Below the pieces are notes generated by a model that saw nothing but the letters and a program-made list of their open reading frames with translations, searched no databases and was not told the DNA's origin. A DNA stretch of 6,251 nt from Lachnoclostridium phytofermentans (lineage in GTDB: Bacteria > Bacillota > Clostridia > Lachnospirales > Lachnospiraceae). This document shows, piece by piece, positions 1-5,268 of this stretch; position 1 is the first letter of the stretch; the number at the start of each line of letters is the position of its first letter. Location of the stretch: positions 1-6,251 of the forward strand of contig DPVV01000481.1 in assembly GCA_003526525.1 (NCBI GenBank). The letters run 5' to 3'. A program made the translations under genes and the position numbers.

Positions 1-44
1 ACATTTTCAGCAATATGGGTAACCGCTTATAACCTATAGTAAAC

Positions 45-662
45 TTATAATTTACGAAAATAACTCGCATCCTTACCACACACCGGACAAATAAAATCGT
101 CTGGCAATTCATCCGTTTCTTCGATATATCCGCATACCGTACATTGATATCCTGTTCTACCCTCTTGATAAGAAGGAGCATTCTTCGGTGTTGTACCACC
201 CTTTTTTAAATGATAATCTGCATAGGTAAGAGGAGGCTCTTCTGAAATTAAGTTAGCATCTGTTACTTCTCCTATACAGATGACATGACTTCCAACATCC
301 AAAGAGTCACATAATCTGCAGGTAAACTGTGCTACAATACCCCCAGCCGGATAAGGATTATTATTATCGTCAAATTTATAAGAAATCGAGTCAAACTTAT
401 TCTTATCCCTGCTACTAAAAAAACCAAAGATTTTGATTAACTCAAGGTCTACATCCTCTTTTAGTACAACTGCGCTAAAAGTTCCTGCCTCTTTTATCAC
501 CGCTAGTGTATCATTGTTTTTATTAAGAGCAATGGAAAGTTTCATTGGCGAGGAAGTGACCTGTGTAAGAGTATTAATTACACAACCTGCTTTATGATCG
601 CTTCCCTGCGCCGAAACTATATAAACACCATAACTTATTTTATATAATGCTTTGGGATCCAT
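45..662 (-). CDS. hrb: High-molecular-weight rubredoxin (flavin reductase-rubredoxin fusion)
   Basis: This 205-residue cytoplasmic protein joins a flavin reductase-like FMN-binding domain (about residues 1-150) to a C-terminal rubredoxin (about 170-205). The rubredoxin has the two iron-binding pairs C174-x2-C177 (CTVCGYI) and C192-x2-C195 (CPVCG), which hold one Fe(SCys)4 centre; its middle loop is shorter than in a free 52-residue rubredoxin. The N-terminal part (ALYKISYGVYIVSA, then a TLTQVTSSPMKLSIAL stretch) fits the flavin reductase fold. In the family (Hrb of Moorella thermoacetica) the protein takes electrons from NAD(P)H by FMN and gives them to a flavodiiron protein. No flavodiiron gene is in the window, so I infer that the nearby rubrerythrin is a possible acceptor. 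The ATG start has AGGAG at 670-674, seven bases upstream, and this site overlaps the TAG stop of the preceding gene, so the two are co-translated. The gene ends in TAA; the 44 bases after it contain no convincing terminator. Family assignment is firm, partner is not. Confidence 0.93.
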   Translation of the reverse strand: MDPKALYKISYGVYIVSAQGSDHKAGCVINTLTQVTSSPMKLSIALNKNNDTLAVIKEAGTFSAVVLKEDVDLELIKIFGFFSSRDKNKFDSISYKFDDNNNPYPAGGIVAQFTCRLCDSLDVGSHVICIGEVTDANLISEEPPLTYADYHLKKGGTTPKNAPSYQEGRTGYQCTVCGYIEETDELPDDFICPVCGKDASYFRKL

Positions 663-672
663 AAATTAACTC

Positions 673-996
673 CTAAGAGAGTTTTTCAAAGCTTAAGCAA
701 TCCGTTTCGGTATAGAAACTTGTTCCACTGCTACCGCCAACTTCAATCTCATCAAGGCTACAGTGGTCATCACTATTATAATTACAAGTTGCCACATTAC
801 AAAGGATCTCCTTTGAAGTACCTCTCATTGATGTATACTCAGCTAAATTACTATAAACTGATCTATTTAAAAAGCTTGCACAGCAGGTAGATGCCTCATT
901 TGTTGCAGCTTTTCCACCCACTTTAATGGTATTTGCACAACAAACGTGTTCTTGGTTATAGGAACAGTTGGTTGCACCACACATAACGTTAGACAT
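673..996 (-). CDS. Small Cys-rich protein with two DUF1540 repeats
   Basis: This 107-residue protein has two copies of the DUF1540 motif and no signal peptide or membrane segment. Repeat 1 (about residues 6-42) has C6, C11, C19/C20 and C38/C39; repeat 2 (about 66-103) has C66, C71, C79 and C100. Both share the layout C-x4-C-x(N)YN-C-x3-4-I-x-VGG, ending in a Cys before SF. Four regularly spaced cysteines per repeat suggest metal binding, but no function is established for the family and I do not assign one. A longer reading from an ATG at 1008 is unlikely because that ATG lies against the ribosome binding site; GGAGG at 1002-1006 is five bases from the ATG at 996, which I take as the start. 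The gene lies between reverse rubrerythrin and hrb and is only 10 bp from hrb, so a role in the same oxygen or peroxide response, for example as a redox or metal partner, is inferred from position only. Confidence 0.88.
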   Translation of the reverse strand: MSNVMCGATNCSYNQEHVCCANTIKVGGKAATNEASTCCASFLNRSVYSNLAEYTSMRGTSKEILCNVATCNYNSDDHCSLDEIEVGGSSGTSFYTETDCLSFEKLS

Positions 997-1001
997 AATA
1001 T

Positions 1002-1006
1002 CCTCC
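1002..1006 (-). promoter_or_regulatory. Ribosome binding site deciding the DUF1540 start
   Basis: The minus strand reads GGAGG, then ATATT, then ATG, giving a near-perfect Shine-Dalgarno five bases from the ATG at 994-996. The ATG at 1006-1008 overlaps the first G of this site and has no site of its own, so it is not the start. Confidence 0.82.
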
Positions 1007-1011
1007 ATTCT

Positions 1012-1025
1012 GGCGCTTTAGCGCC
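1012..1025 (-). other. GC-rich hairpin in the leader of the DUF1540 gene
   Basis: A perfect inverted repeat GGCGC-TAAA-GCGCC (minus strand) forms a five-pair stem with a four-base loop, ending five bases before the GGAGG ribosome binding site. It stands out because its surroundings are AT-rich. On the minus strand it is followed by AGAATGGAGG, not by a T-run, so it is not a terminator for this direction; on the plus strand it is followed by TTTTC, but no plus-strand gene needs one. A role in mRNA stability, RNA processing or initiation control is possible. Confidence 0.5.
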
Positions 1026-1038
1026 TTTTCGTCATAAT

Positions 1039-1060
1039 AAAAACTGTGTGCTTCTGCACA
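1039..1060 (-). terminator. Possible weak terminator after rubrerythrin
   Basis: The minus strand has TGTGC-AGAA-GCACA (1047-1060), a five-pair stem, then CAG and TTTTT (1039-1043). The short stem and the three-base gap before the T-run make it a weak or partial terminator at best. The same bases overlap a weak promoter-like pair, TTGTGC (1056-1061), 16 bp, TATTAT (1034-1039), so I cannot decide between partial termination and a separate promoter for the two downstream genes. Confidence 0.35.
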
Positions 1061-1067
1061 AATAGTT

Positions 1068-1092
1068 GTGTGAAATTTTTTATCTTTCACAC
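1068..1092 (-). other. Hairpin just after the rubrerythrin stop codon
   Basis: GTGTGAAA and TTTCACAC form a perfect eight-pair stem with a nine-base loop (1076-1084), starting eight bases after the TAA stop. No T-run follows directly on the minus strand, so it looks more like a transcript-end stabiliser or processing structure than a simple terminator. Its GTGTG arm could also pair with CACAC in the next hairpin, so the two structures may compete. Confidence 0.5.
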
Positions 1093-1100
1093 GTTTTCTT

Positions 1101-1646
1101 TTACTTTCCAAAATAGCGGTCTAACAACCCTTTAAATGCACATCCATGACGTGCCTCATCCTTTGCCATCTCATGAACAGAGTCATGTATCGCATCAAGA
1201 TTCTTGCTCTTAGCAAGAGTCGCAAGTTTTTTCTTTCCTTCACAGGCACCGTATTCTGCATCAACTCTTGCTGCTAGATTGTCTCTTGTACTTGCTTTTA
1301 CGACTTCACCCAACATTTCAGCAAAACGCGATGCATGGTCTGCTTCCTCATATGCTATTCTCTTATAGGCTTCTGCAACCTCCGGATAACCTTCACGGTC
1401 TGCCTGTCTACTCATAGCGATATACATACCAACTTCAGTACACTCTCCCATAAAATTAGCTCTTAAATCTTCTAAGATAATATCATCAGCACCGGATGAA
1501 ACTCCGATCATATGCTCATCAGCCCATTGAAGTTCACTGCTTTTTTCAATAAATTTGCTACTATCTGCATTACAAATTGGACACTTATCTGGTGCAGAAT
1601 CACCCTCATGAACATAGCCGCAAACACTACATACAAACTTTTTCAC
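1101..1646 (-). CDS. rbr: Reverse rubrerythrin (NADH peroxidase component)
   Basis: With the GTG start at 1646 the protein has 181 residues, the usual size for clostridial reverse rubrerythrins. The order is inverted relative to classical rubrerythrin: an N-terminal rubredoxin-like domain (C6-x2-C9 in [10 protein letters not shown] and C22-x2-C25 in CPICN) precedes a four-helix ferritin-like diiron domain (about 55-178). Candidate diiron ligands are E68 and E71 (GECTE), E101 and H104 (EEADH), E131, and E164 and H167 (DEARH). Family members reduce hydrogen peroxide, and oxygen by way of electron carriers, in the cytoplasm of anaerobes; electrons come from NADH through a rubredoxin reductase and rubredoxin. 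The Hrb encoded two genes downstream could supply them (inference). The start was chosen because AAAAGGAG (1656-1663) lies nine bases before the GTG. An in-frame TTG at 1691 would add 15 residues foreign to the family and would put the ribosome binding site inside the gene. No clear PerR box was found upstream. Confidence 0.95.
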   Translation of the reverse strand: MKKFVCSVCGYVHEGDSAPDKCPICNADSSKFIEKSSELQWADEHMIGVSSGADDIILEDLRANFMGECTEVGMYIAMSRQADREGYPEVAEAYKRIAYEEADHASRFAEMLGEVVKASTRDNLAARVDAEYGACEGKKKLATLAKSKNLDAIHDSVHEMAKDEARHGCAFKGLLDRYFGK

Positions 1647-1800
1647 TTCATATATCTCCTTTTCACATAATTTCCAATAGTATTTGCTCAATACATGGAT
1701 TTTATTAGTAAAGGTTGAAAGAAATTCTTTAACCTATGTGTTACATTATGAGTTAGGAAGGAAGATAAGAAAAAGCGCGGCTCGTAAACTTTTCTGGAAC
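1647..1800 (-). other. Rubrerythrin upstream region, no clear promoter
   Basis: This stretch between the terminator and the rubrerythrin start must hold the promoter if the gene is transcribed separately. I found no good -35/-10 pair; CATAAT (in CTCATAATG, minus strand, about 1747-1752) is a possible -10 with no clear -35. An imperfect inverted repeat, GGTTAAAG with CTTTCAACC (about 1712-1733), could be an operator or small hairpin. There is no match to the PerR/Fur-type TTATAATNATTATAA palindrome. Confidence 0.3.
1656..1663 (-). promoter_or_regulatory. Ribosome binding site deciding the rubrerythrin GTG start
   Basis: The minus strand reads AAAAGGAG, then ATATATGAA, then GTG. The spacing of nine bases to GTG is acceptable. 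An out-of-frame ATG only four bases from the site opens a two-codon frame (ATG AAG TGA) whose stop overlaps the GTG. This may lower or modulate initiation at GTG, or may be chance. Confidence 0.8.
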
Positions 1801-1852
1801 ATAATAAAAGGTGCTACAAACTATCTACCGAAGGCAGACTTTTGTAACACCC
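1801..1852 (-). terminator. Strong intrinsic terminator after the response regulator
   Basis: On the minus strand GGTGTTACAAA (1841-1851) pairs with TTTGTAGCACC (1810-1820) over 11 positions with one U-G wobble, followed by TTTTATTAT. Inside it, TCTGCC-TTC-GGTAGA forms a second stem, also with a G-U wobble. Both imperfect pairs are wobbles in minus-strand RNA but A-C mismatches in plus-strand RNA, so the structure is made for the minus strand. It lies about 40 bases after the regulator's stop codon and should separate this block from the rubrerythrin genes. Confidence 0.75.
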
Positions 1853-1891
1853 TACTTATATAAATCCCAACAATTACACATATCAACAGTT

Positions 1892-2521
1892 TTATTTTTT
1901 CCCAGTTAAATAATAAACAGCAAGCTGAGTTCGATGAGAGAAGCCTCCTTTTTCTAAAATAGTACTAATATGGTTTTTTACCGTTCCCTCGCTGATAAAT
2001 AGCTTCTTAGCAATTTCTTTGTTTGATAGCCCTTCTGCTACCGAAGCAATAATATCAATTTCTCTTCCAGTATACCCATTTGCATCAAAACCGGTTTTAG
2101 AATTAAGGCTACGAGAAGTAAACTTCTCAAACACTTTCTCATCCAGAACATTAACACCATTGTAGATAGATTTAATCATTTGCTTTAATTTTTCCGGAGT
2201 GTGATTCTTGATTAAGTAACCCTTTGCTCCATTTTTTATAGACTGCTCCACTAACTCATCATCATCAAACGTAGTCAGTATGAGTACCTTCCCAAGATTA
2301 CGAAGTACGATTTCTTTTGTTGCTTCAATCCCATCCATCACCGGCATCTCGATATCCATTAAGATAACATCCACTGAATTTTCGGAAGCTAGTTCTACTG
2401 CTTCCTTCCCATTACTTGCACATCCGACTACCTCAAAGTCAGGATCAACACTTAATATAATTCGCATACCGTCTCTTACAAAATCACTGTCATCCGCAAT
2501 AATTACCTTGATAGGTTCCAT
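1892..2521 (-). CDS. NarL/LuxR-family response regulator
   Basis: This 209-residue cytoplasmic protein has a receiver domain (about 4-120) and a LuxR-type helix-turn-helix DNA-binding domain (about 149-206). Receiver residues are all present: acidic pair D10/D11, phospho-acceptor D56 (VILMDIEMP), T83/T84 (LILTTFDD) and K105 (GYLIKN). The DNA-binding part shows GLSNKEIAKKLFISEGTVKNH, shortened here by family naming: residues 164-184 form the helix-turn-helix. It should be phosphorylated by the histidine kinase encoded just upstream and is most like the LiaR/LnrK group of envelope-stress regulators. Two small departures from consensus are seen: YTGRE in place of the usual LTxRE, and EKGGF (190-194) where family members usually have a Leu. 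The ATG is supported by GAGG (2527-2530), five bases upstream. The likely targets are the adjacent transporter and its own operon (inference). Confidence 0.94.
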   Translation of the reverse strand: MEPIKVIIADDSDFVRDGMRIILSVDPDFEVVGCASNGKEAVELASENSVDVILMDIEMPVMDGIEATKEIVLRNLGKVLILTTFDDDELVEQSIKNGAKGYLIKNHTPEKLKQMIKSIYNGVNVLDEKVFEKFTSRSLNSKTGFDANGYTGREIDIIASVAEGLSNKEIAKKLFISEGTVKNHISTILEKGGFSHRTQLAVYYLTGKK

Positions 2522-2602
2522 ATTAACCTCAATTCCCGCATTCTTGCGTTCTAATTTTCACAAGCTCTTTTTATTTTTATTTTACTACTACACTTCATAT
2601 CC

Positions 2603-2611
2603 ATTATAGCA
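2603..2611 (-). promoter_or_regulatory. Possible extended -10 promoter for the response regulator
   Basis: The minus strand reads TGCTATAAT, an exact extended -10 (TGN-TATAAT), in the 102-bp gap between kinase and regulator. The hexamer 17 bp upstream (AAAATT) is a poor -35, which extended -10 promoters can tolerate. Transcription would start near 2596, giving a leader of about 75 bases containing a small CGCA-AGAA-TGCG hairpin (2537-2548) before the GAGG site. It would allow more regulator than kinase. Confidence 0.5.
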
Positions 2612-2623
2612 AAACGCCGGGTC

Positions 2624-3757
2624 TTAATTTTGTGAGAATGGTAATATCATATTAATGCAGAATCCGATTTGTGAGGTGACATCAAGAACGCCATTAATCG
2701 CTCTGACCCGTTTCCTCATACCTGAGATTCCCATACCCTCATTAATCTGCATACAACCCACTCCGTCATCTTCTATAGTACATCGAACTAATTTATTTAA
2801 AATTACGATTTGAATTGTGATATGCTTACACTTTGAATATTTCAAGGCATTGGATACTGCCTCGAAGGAATTATCTAAGATAATTTCCCATATGTACTCT
2901 GGCACTGACTTATTGTCTCCGCTCACAATAACTTCAGCATCAATATTGTATTTTTTCTTACACTCTTCACATAAGGTCATAAGCTGAAGTAATGCCAATT
3001 TCCGTTTGTCTGGTTTTTCCCTGCGAAGCAATTGCCGTATTTCATCCATGCTTATTCTTAGATTATCAATAACCGCCTGTAAAATCCCCTTCGCTTGCTC
3101 TGGCTCACTTGTTAGTAATACCTTTGTTGCCTCTAATTGATAAATTGATCCATTGATGCTATGTCCGAGCTTATCATGCATTGCCTGCGACAAGCGTCCT
3201 TTTTCTTCTAATAGCTTATTTTCAAAGTATAAGTTATTCTCTATCAGCTCTTTTTTATAGATATGATTTTGATTATCCATGGAATACTTGAGCTTTTGTT
3301 CATTTTGCTCATAGGATTGCAGTAACTTCTGATATTTATCTATAATGACATCATTTTGAATAAAAAGTAATATACAAACGGAAGTAAATAGTATATACAC
3401 AGCCATATTATCGGGATATATAAATACACCTAAAAAAGCTGCCGTATAAAACGGATATTTAACCTTTCGGCTGCCTGCTACACTTAGAAATATTACCGGA
3501 AGGGTCAGGGCATATTCCCTTCCAAACCAAGATACCATAGCAATAACAAGAACAGCTTGTATCAATAGCAAAAGAGTCTTATGTCTCTTAGTAATTCCCT
3601 GAGCAATTACTGCAGAGAATAAAAGAGCGTATATCACCCAAACTCCATATTGATTCAAAAGCTTATTCTCTTGTTCCATAACATGATATAAAAATACAGC
3701 CCCTAGTAAGAGACCCTTGATTAATACAAACTGATACCGCATGATATTCTCTTTCAA
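2624..3757 (-). CDS. Membrane sensor histidine kinase (HisKA_3/LiaS-NarX type)
   Basis: This 377-residue kinase starts with about 135 residues holding several membrane segments (about 10-27, 37-55, 61-78, 82-94 and 117-135, perhaps also 102-114) and only short loops, so it probably senses within or at the membrane. A charged, probably coiled-coil linker (about 140-190) leads to the HisKA_3 dimerisation domain with phospho-acceptor H194 in QAMHDKLGHS. The ATPase domain has an N-box with N303 (EAVSNALKYS), G1 DDGVG (330-334) and G2 GMGISGM (341-347). It should autophosphorylate and pass the phosphate to D56 of the regulator encoded next. The start is TTG with AAAGGGAG eight bases upstream; an in-frame ATG at 3742 (MRYQF) is an alternative, giving 372 residues but with a weak site. 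An out-of-frame ATG overlaps the TTG. The context next to two ABC-2 permeases suggests it senses a membrane-active compound (inference). Confidence 0.92.
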   Translation of the reverse strand: MKENIMRYQFVLIKGLLLGAVFLYHVMEQENKLLNQYGVWVIYALLFSAVIAQGITKRHKTLLLLIQAVLVIAMVSWFGREYALTLPVIFLSVAGSRKVKYPFYTAAFLGVFIYPDNMAVYILFTSVCILLFIQNDVIIDKYQKLLQSYEQNEQKLKYSMDNQNHIYKKELIENNLYFENKLLEEKGRLSQAMHDKLGHSINGSIYQLEATKVLLTSEPEQAKGILQAVIDNLRISMDEIRQLLRREKPDKRKLALLQLMTLCEECKKKYNIDAEVIVSGDNKSVPEYIWEIILDNSFEAVSNALKYSKCKHITIQIVILNKLVRCTIEDDGVGCMQINEGMGISGMRKRVRAINGVLDVTSQIGFCINMILPFSQN

Positions 3758-3765
3758 TCATTGCA

Positions 3766-3773
3766 CTCCCTTT
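3766..3773 (-). promoter_or_regulatory. Ribosome binding site deciding the kinase TTG start
   Basis: The minus strand reads AAAGGGAG, then TGCAATGA, then TTG, a spacing of eight bases. An ATG four bases from the site overlaps this region but is out of frame and would give a 32-codon peptide reading into the kinase gene. The layout resembles that of the rubrerythrin start. Confidence 0.6.
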
Positions 3774-3806
3774 ATATTCAAAAATTATGTACTCCCTACA
3801 ATACTT

Positions 3807-3835
3807 AGCATAATGAATTATGGTAAATCTGTCAA
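3807..3835 (-). promoter_or_regulatory. Sigma-A type promoter of the kinase-regulator operon
   Basis: On the minus strand, a perfect -35 TTGACA (3830-3835) is followed after exactly 17 bp by TATGCT (3807-3812), four of six matches to TATAAT. Transcription should start near 3800, giving a leader of about 40 bases before the TTG start. This is the best promoter in the window and shows that the kinase need not depend on read-through from the transporter genes. Confidence 0.8.
3809..3822. promoter_or_regulatory. Palindrome overlapping the kinase -10, candidate operator
   Basis: CATAAT-GA-ATTATG is a perfect 6-2-6 inverted repeat that covers part of the -10 and the adjacent spacer. A protein bound here would block RNA polymerase. 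It resembles a PerR/Fur-type core (TAAT-N-ATTA) but has two central bases, not one, so I do not assign it. Binding by the regulator itself, or chance in AT-rich DNA, are alternatives. Confidence 0.4.
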
Positions 3836-3903
3836 ACATGGAATCACAATAGAAGCGGGGATTGCTTGTTCTGCGTCCAAATTACTTACTATCCTAATCA
3901 TAA

Positions 3904-3933
3904 GGAGCGAAGTATGGCACCCACCTTCGCTCC
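3904..3933 (-). terminator. Nine-pair hairpin between permease and kinase genes
   Basis: GGAGCGAAG and CTTCGCTCC form a perfect nine-pair stem around a 12-base loop, which can itself close a small TGG-GTG-CCA helix in minus-strand RNA. It lies about 75 bases after the permease stop codon and upstream of the kinase promoter, the right place for a terminator. However, the minus strand continues TTATGATTAGG without a proper T-run, while the plus strand continues ATCTTTATTTC. It may be a leaky terminator, a 3'-end stabiliser or a processing site. Confidence 0.55.
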
Positions 3934-4008
3934 ATCTTTATTTCTATAAAATTTCAAAAAAGTATTTTCTGTATTTTACCAGGCATATGACTGAAAGCTT
4001 CTAATCGT

Positions 4009-5268
4009 TCATTCCTTTTCTGTAATCTTTAAGCCAAGCGTACCAATGCTTAAAAATACAATACAAAATGCCAGCATAATTAAGATAAACATCGCATAAA
4101 TCCCGGTATTTTCTCCCTTGATACCATCAAAAAAACGTATGCACCATGATTGCGGCATTAAATAGGATAGAGTCTTTATCATAGTCGAAGCCTTTTCCAC
4201 AGGAAAGTATAGACCGGAAAGCGTACTGGTAAATACCCATACAAAGAAAGCAACGTAATTTACGGTCAGTATATTATCAAATAGGGTTCCAAGTGTGATG
4301 CTAAGTAATTGAAACGTAATTCCAATTCCGAACGCCATTAAGGCGAACTCTGAATTACTAACTCCTATCTCTGCCTTCACAAATGTATTTAGCCCAAAGA
4401 GATATATACCGGTCTGCAATATTGTAGTAGGAATTATTAAAATAATTTTTGACAGGCCATAGCCTGCTATCTTGGTTTTTGTTAAAGTAATTCTTCTAAG
4501 AACTTGATATTCCTTTTCCTTAAGGAAAATTCCCGTAATAAATACACCGATTAACAAAGAAGATAAGGACAGAAAAGATATTGTATATCCAAAGTTCTCT
4601 TTCTGATGCCGTTCCTTTGCTGTAATCACCCGACTGTTTTTTGTGGAGACTGTTTCCACTCTACTCTCAATGTTTCCATCCCTTTCCTTCAATAATTCAT
4701 GATAGCTACGAATACTATCCTTATTTGCGGAAGGTTCTATATGTGAAATATCTACCATCCCACCTATCAATCGATTCAGATTTTCATACAAAAGGGGTAT
4801 TCTCTCATCCTCATTGCTCTTTAAAACTAAGATAGCCTCTTTAAATTCTCCGTTTAAAATACATTCCTCAAAATCCTCGGGTAAATATAGCTGAATTCCA
4901 AGATTACTTCGATTTGCAGTCGTAATAGCTTCTTCTTTTATCTGAGTTATTGTCTTACCGGTTACCTTTTCACGATAAATGCTGTAACTGCCTGTATCTA
5001 GCAAGCCCTCTAATAAATACTGAGAGCTTTTAGAAACCGATGCATCATATACTTTTATTGAGAGCTCAAGTCCCACCATGGGAAGTAATATCCGCTCTCC
5101 TTCTTCTACTTCTATAATATTATCACCTTCAGATTCTATAGGATATTCCAATGGGATTGCTAACCATAACAGTGTCAACAGCGGAAGAAATAGAATACAG
5201 CATAAAAATCCTTTGTTTCGTAACAATAACTTAGCATTTGACTTAAACATTGTAAAAAAGCCTGTCAT
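4009..5268 (-). CDS. ABC-2 type transporter permease (second subunit)
   Basis: This 419-residue membrane protein has the ABC-2 permease plan: TM1 (about 20-40), a large extracytoplasmic region (about 41-225), then five more segments (about 226-248, 270-293, 306-328, 334-354 and 390-413). The cytoplasmic stretch LKEKEYQVLRRITLTKTK (249-266) and the GLYFPVEKA ... LMPQSW region (352-375) before the last segment are family features. It would form the channel of an exporter together with the adjacent permease and an ATPase not seen here. The ATG (5266-5268) overlaps the upstream gene's TGA as ATGA and sits just after GGGGGAGAGG, so the two permeases are translationally coupled and probably made in equal amounts. 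Residue 7 is another Met (MFKSNAK), a less likely start. Tandem ABC-2 permeases with a LiaRS-like pair resemble LnrMN of Bacillus subtilis (linearmycin resistance), but substrate cannot be told from sequence. Confidence 0.88.
   Translation of the reverse strand: MTGFFTMFKSNAKLLLRNKGFLCCILFLPLLTLLWLAIPLEYPIESEGDNIIEVEEGERILLPMVGLELSIKVYDASVSKSSQYLLEGLLDTGSYSIYREKVTGKTITQIKEEAITTANRSNLGIQLYLPEDFEECILNGEFKEAILVLKSNEDERIPLLYENLNRLIGGMVDISHIEPSANKDSIRSYHELLKERDGNIESRVETVSTKNSRVITAKERHQKENFGYTISFLSLSSLLIGVFITGIFLKEKEYQVLRRITLTKTKIAGYGLSKIILIIPTTILQTGIYLFGLNTFVKAEIGVSNSEFALMAFGIGITFQLLSITLGTLFDNILTVNYVAFFVWVFTSTLSGLYFPVEKASTMIKTLSYLMPQSWCIRFFDGIKGENTGIYAMFILIMLAFCIVFLSIGTLGLKITEKE

Noticed and set aside
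1..55. Terminator after hrb
   Set aside because: The weak pairing TATGGGT with AACCTATA is better on the plus strand (G-U) than on the minus strand (A-C mismatch), and no T-run follows on the minus strand; GTAAA/TTTAC (39-55) is only five AT-rich pairs.
1647..1691. Fifteen extra N-terminal residues on rubrerythrin from a TTG at 1691
   Set aside because: They would place AAAAGGAG inside the gene, have no site of their own, and precede the family's normal start at [15 protein letters not shown] sequence.
1770..1786. Second terminator at AGCCGCGCTTTTT (minus strand)
   Set aside because: The stem has only three or four pairs with a three-base loop, too weak to call despite the T5.
1661..1800. 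PerR box upstream of rubrerythrin
   Set aside because: Clostridial reverse rubrerythrins can be PerR-controlled, so I looked for TTATAATNATTATAA-like palindromes, but none is present here.
2280..2609. 109-codon plus-strand open frame over the response regulator
   Set aside because: It is antisense to a fully motif-complete regulator, has no recognisable domain and is explained as a shadow frame.
3741..4004. 87-codon plus-strand open frame in the permease-kinase gap
   Set aside because: It covers the kinase promoter, the palindrome and the hairpin, has no family resemblance and no convincing ribosome binding site.
4641..4835. 64-codon plus-strand open frame inside the second permease
   Set aside because: It is antisense within a clear coding region; composition is low-complexity His/Ser/Pro/Tyr typical of shadow frames.
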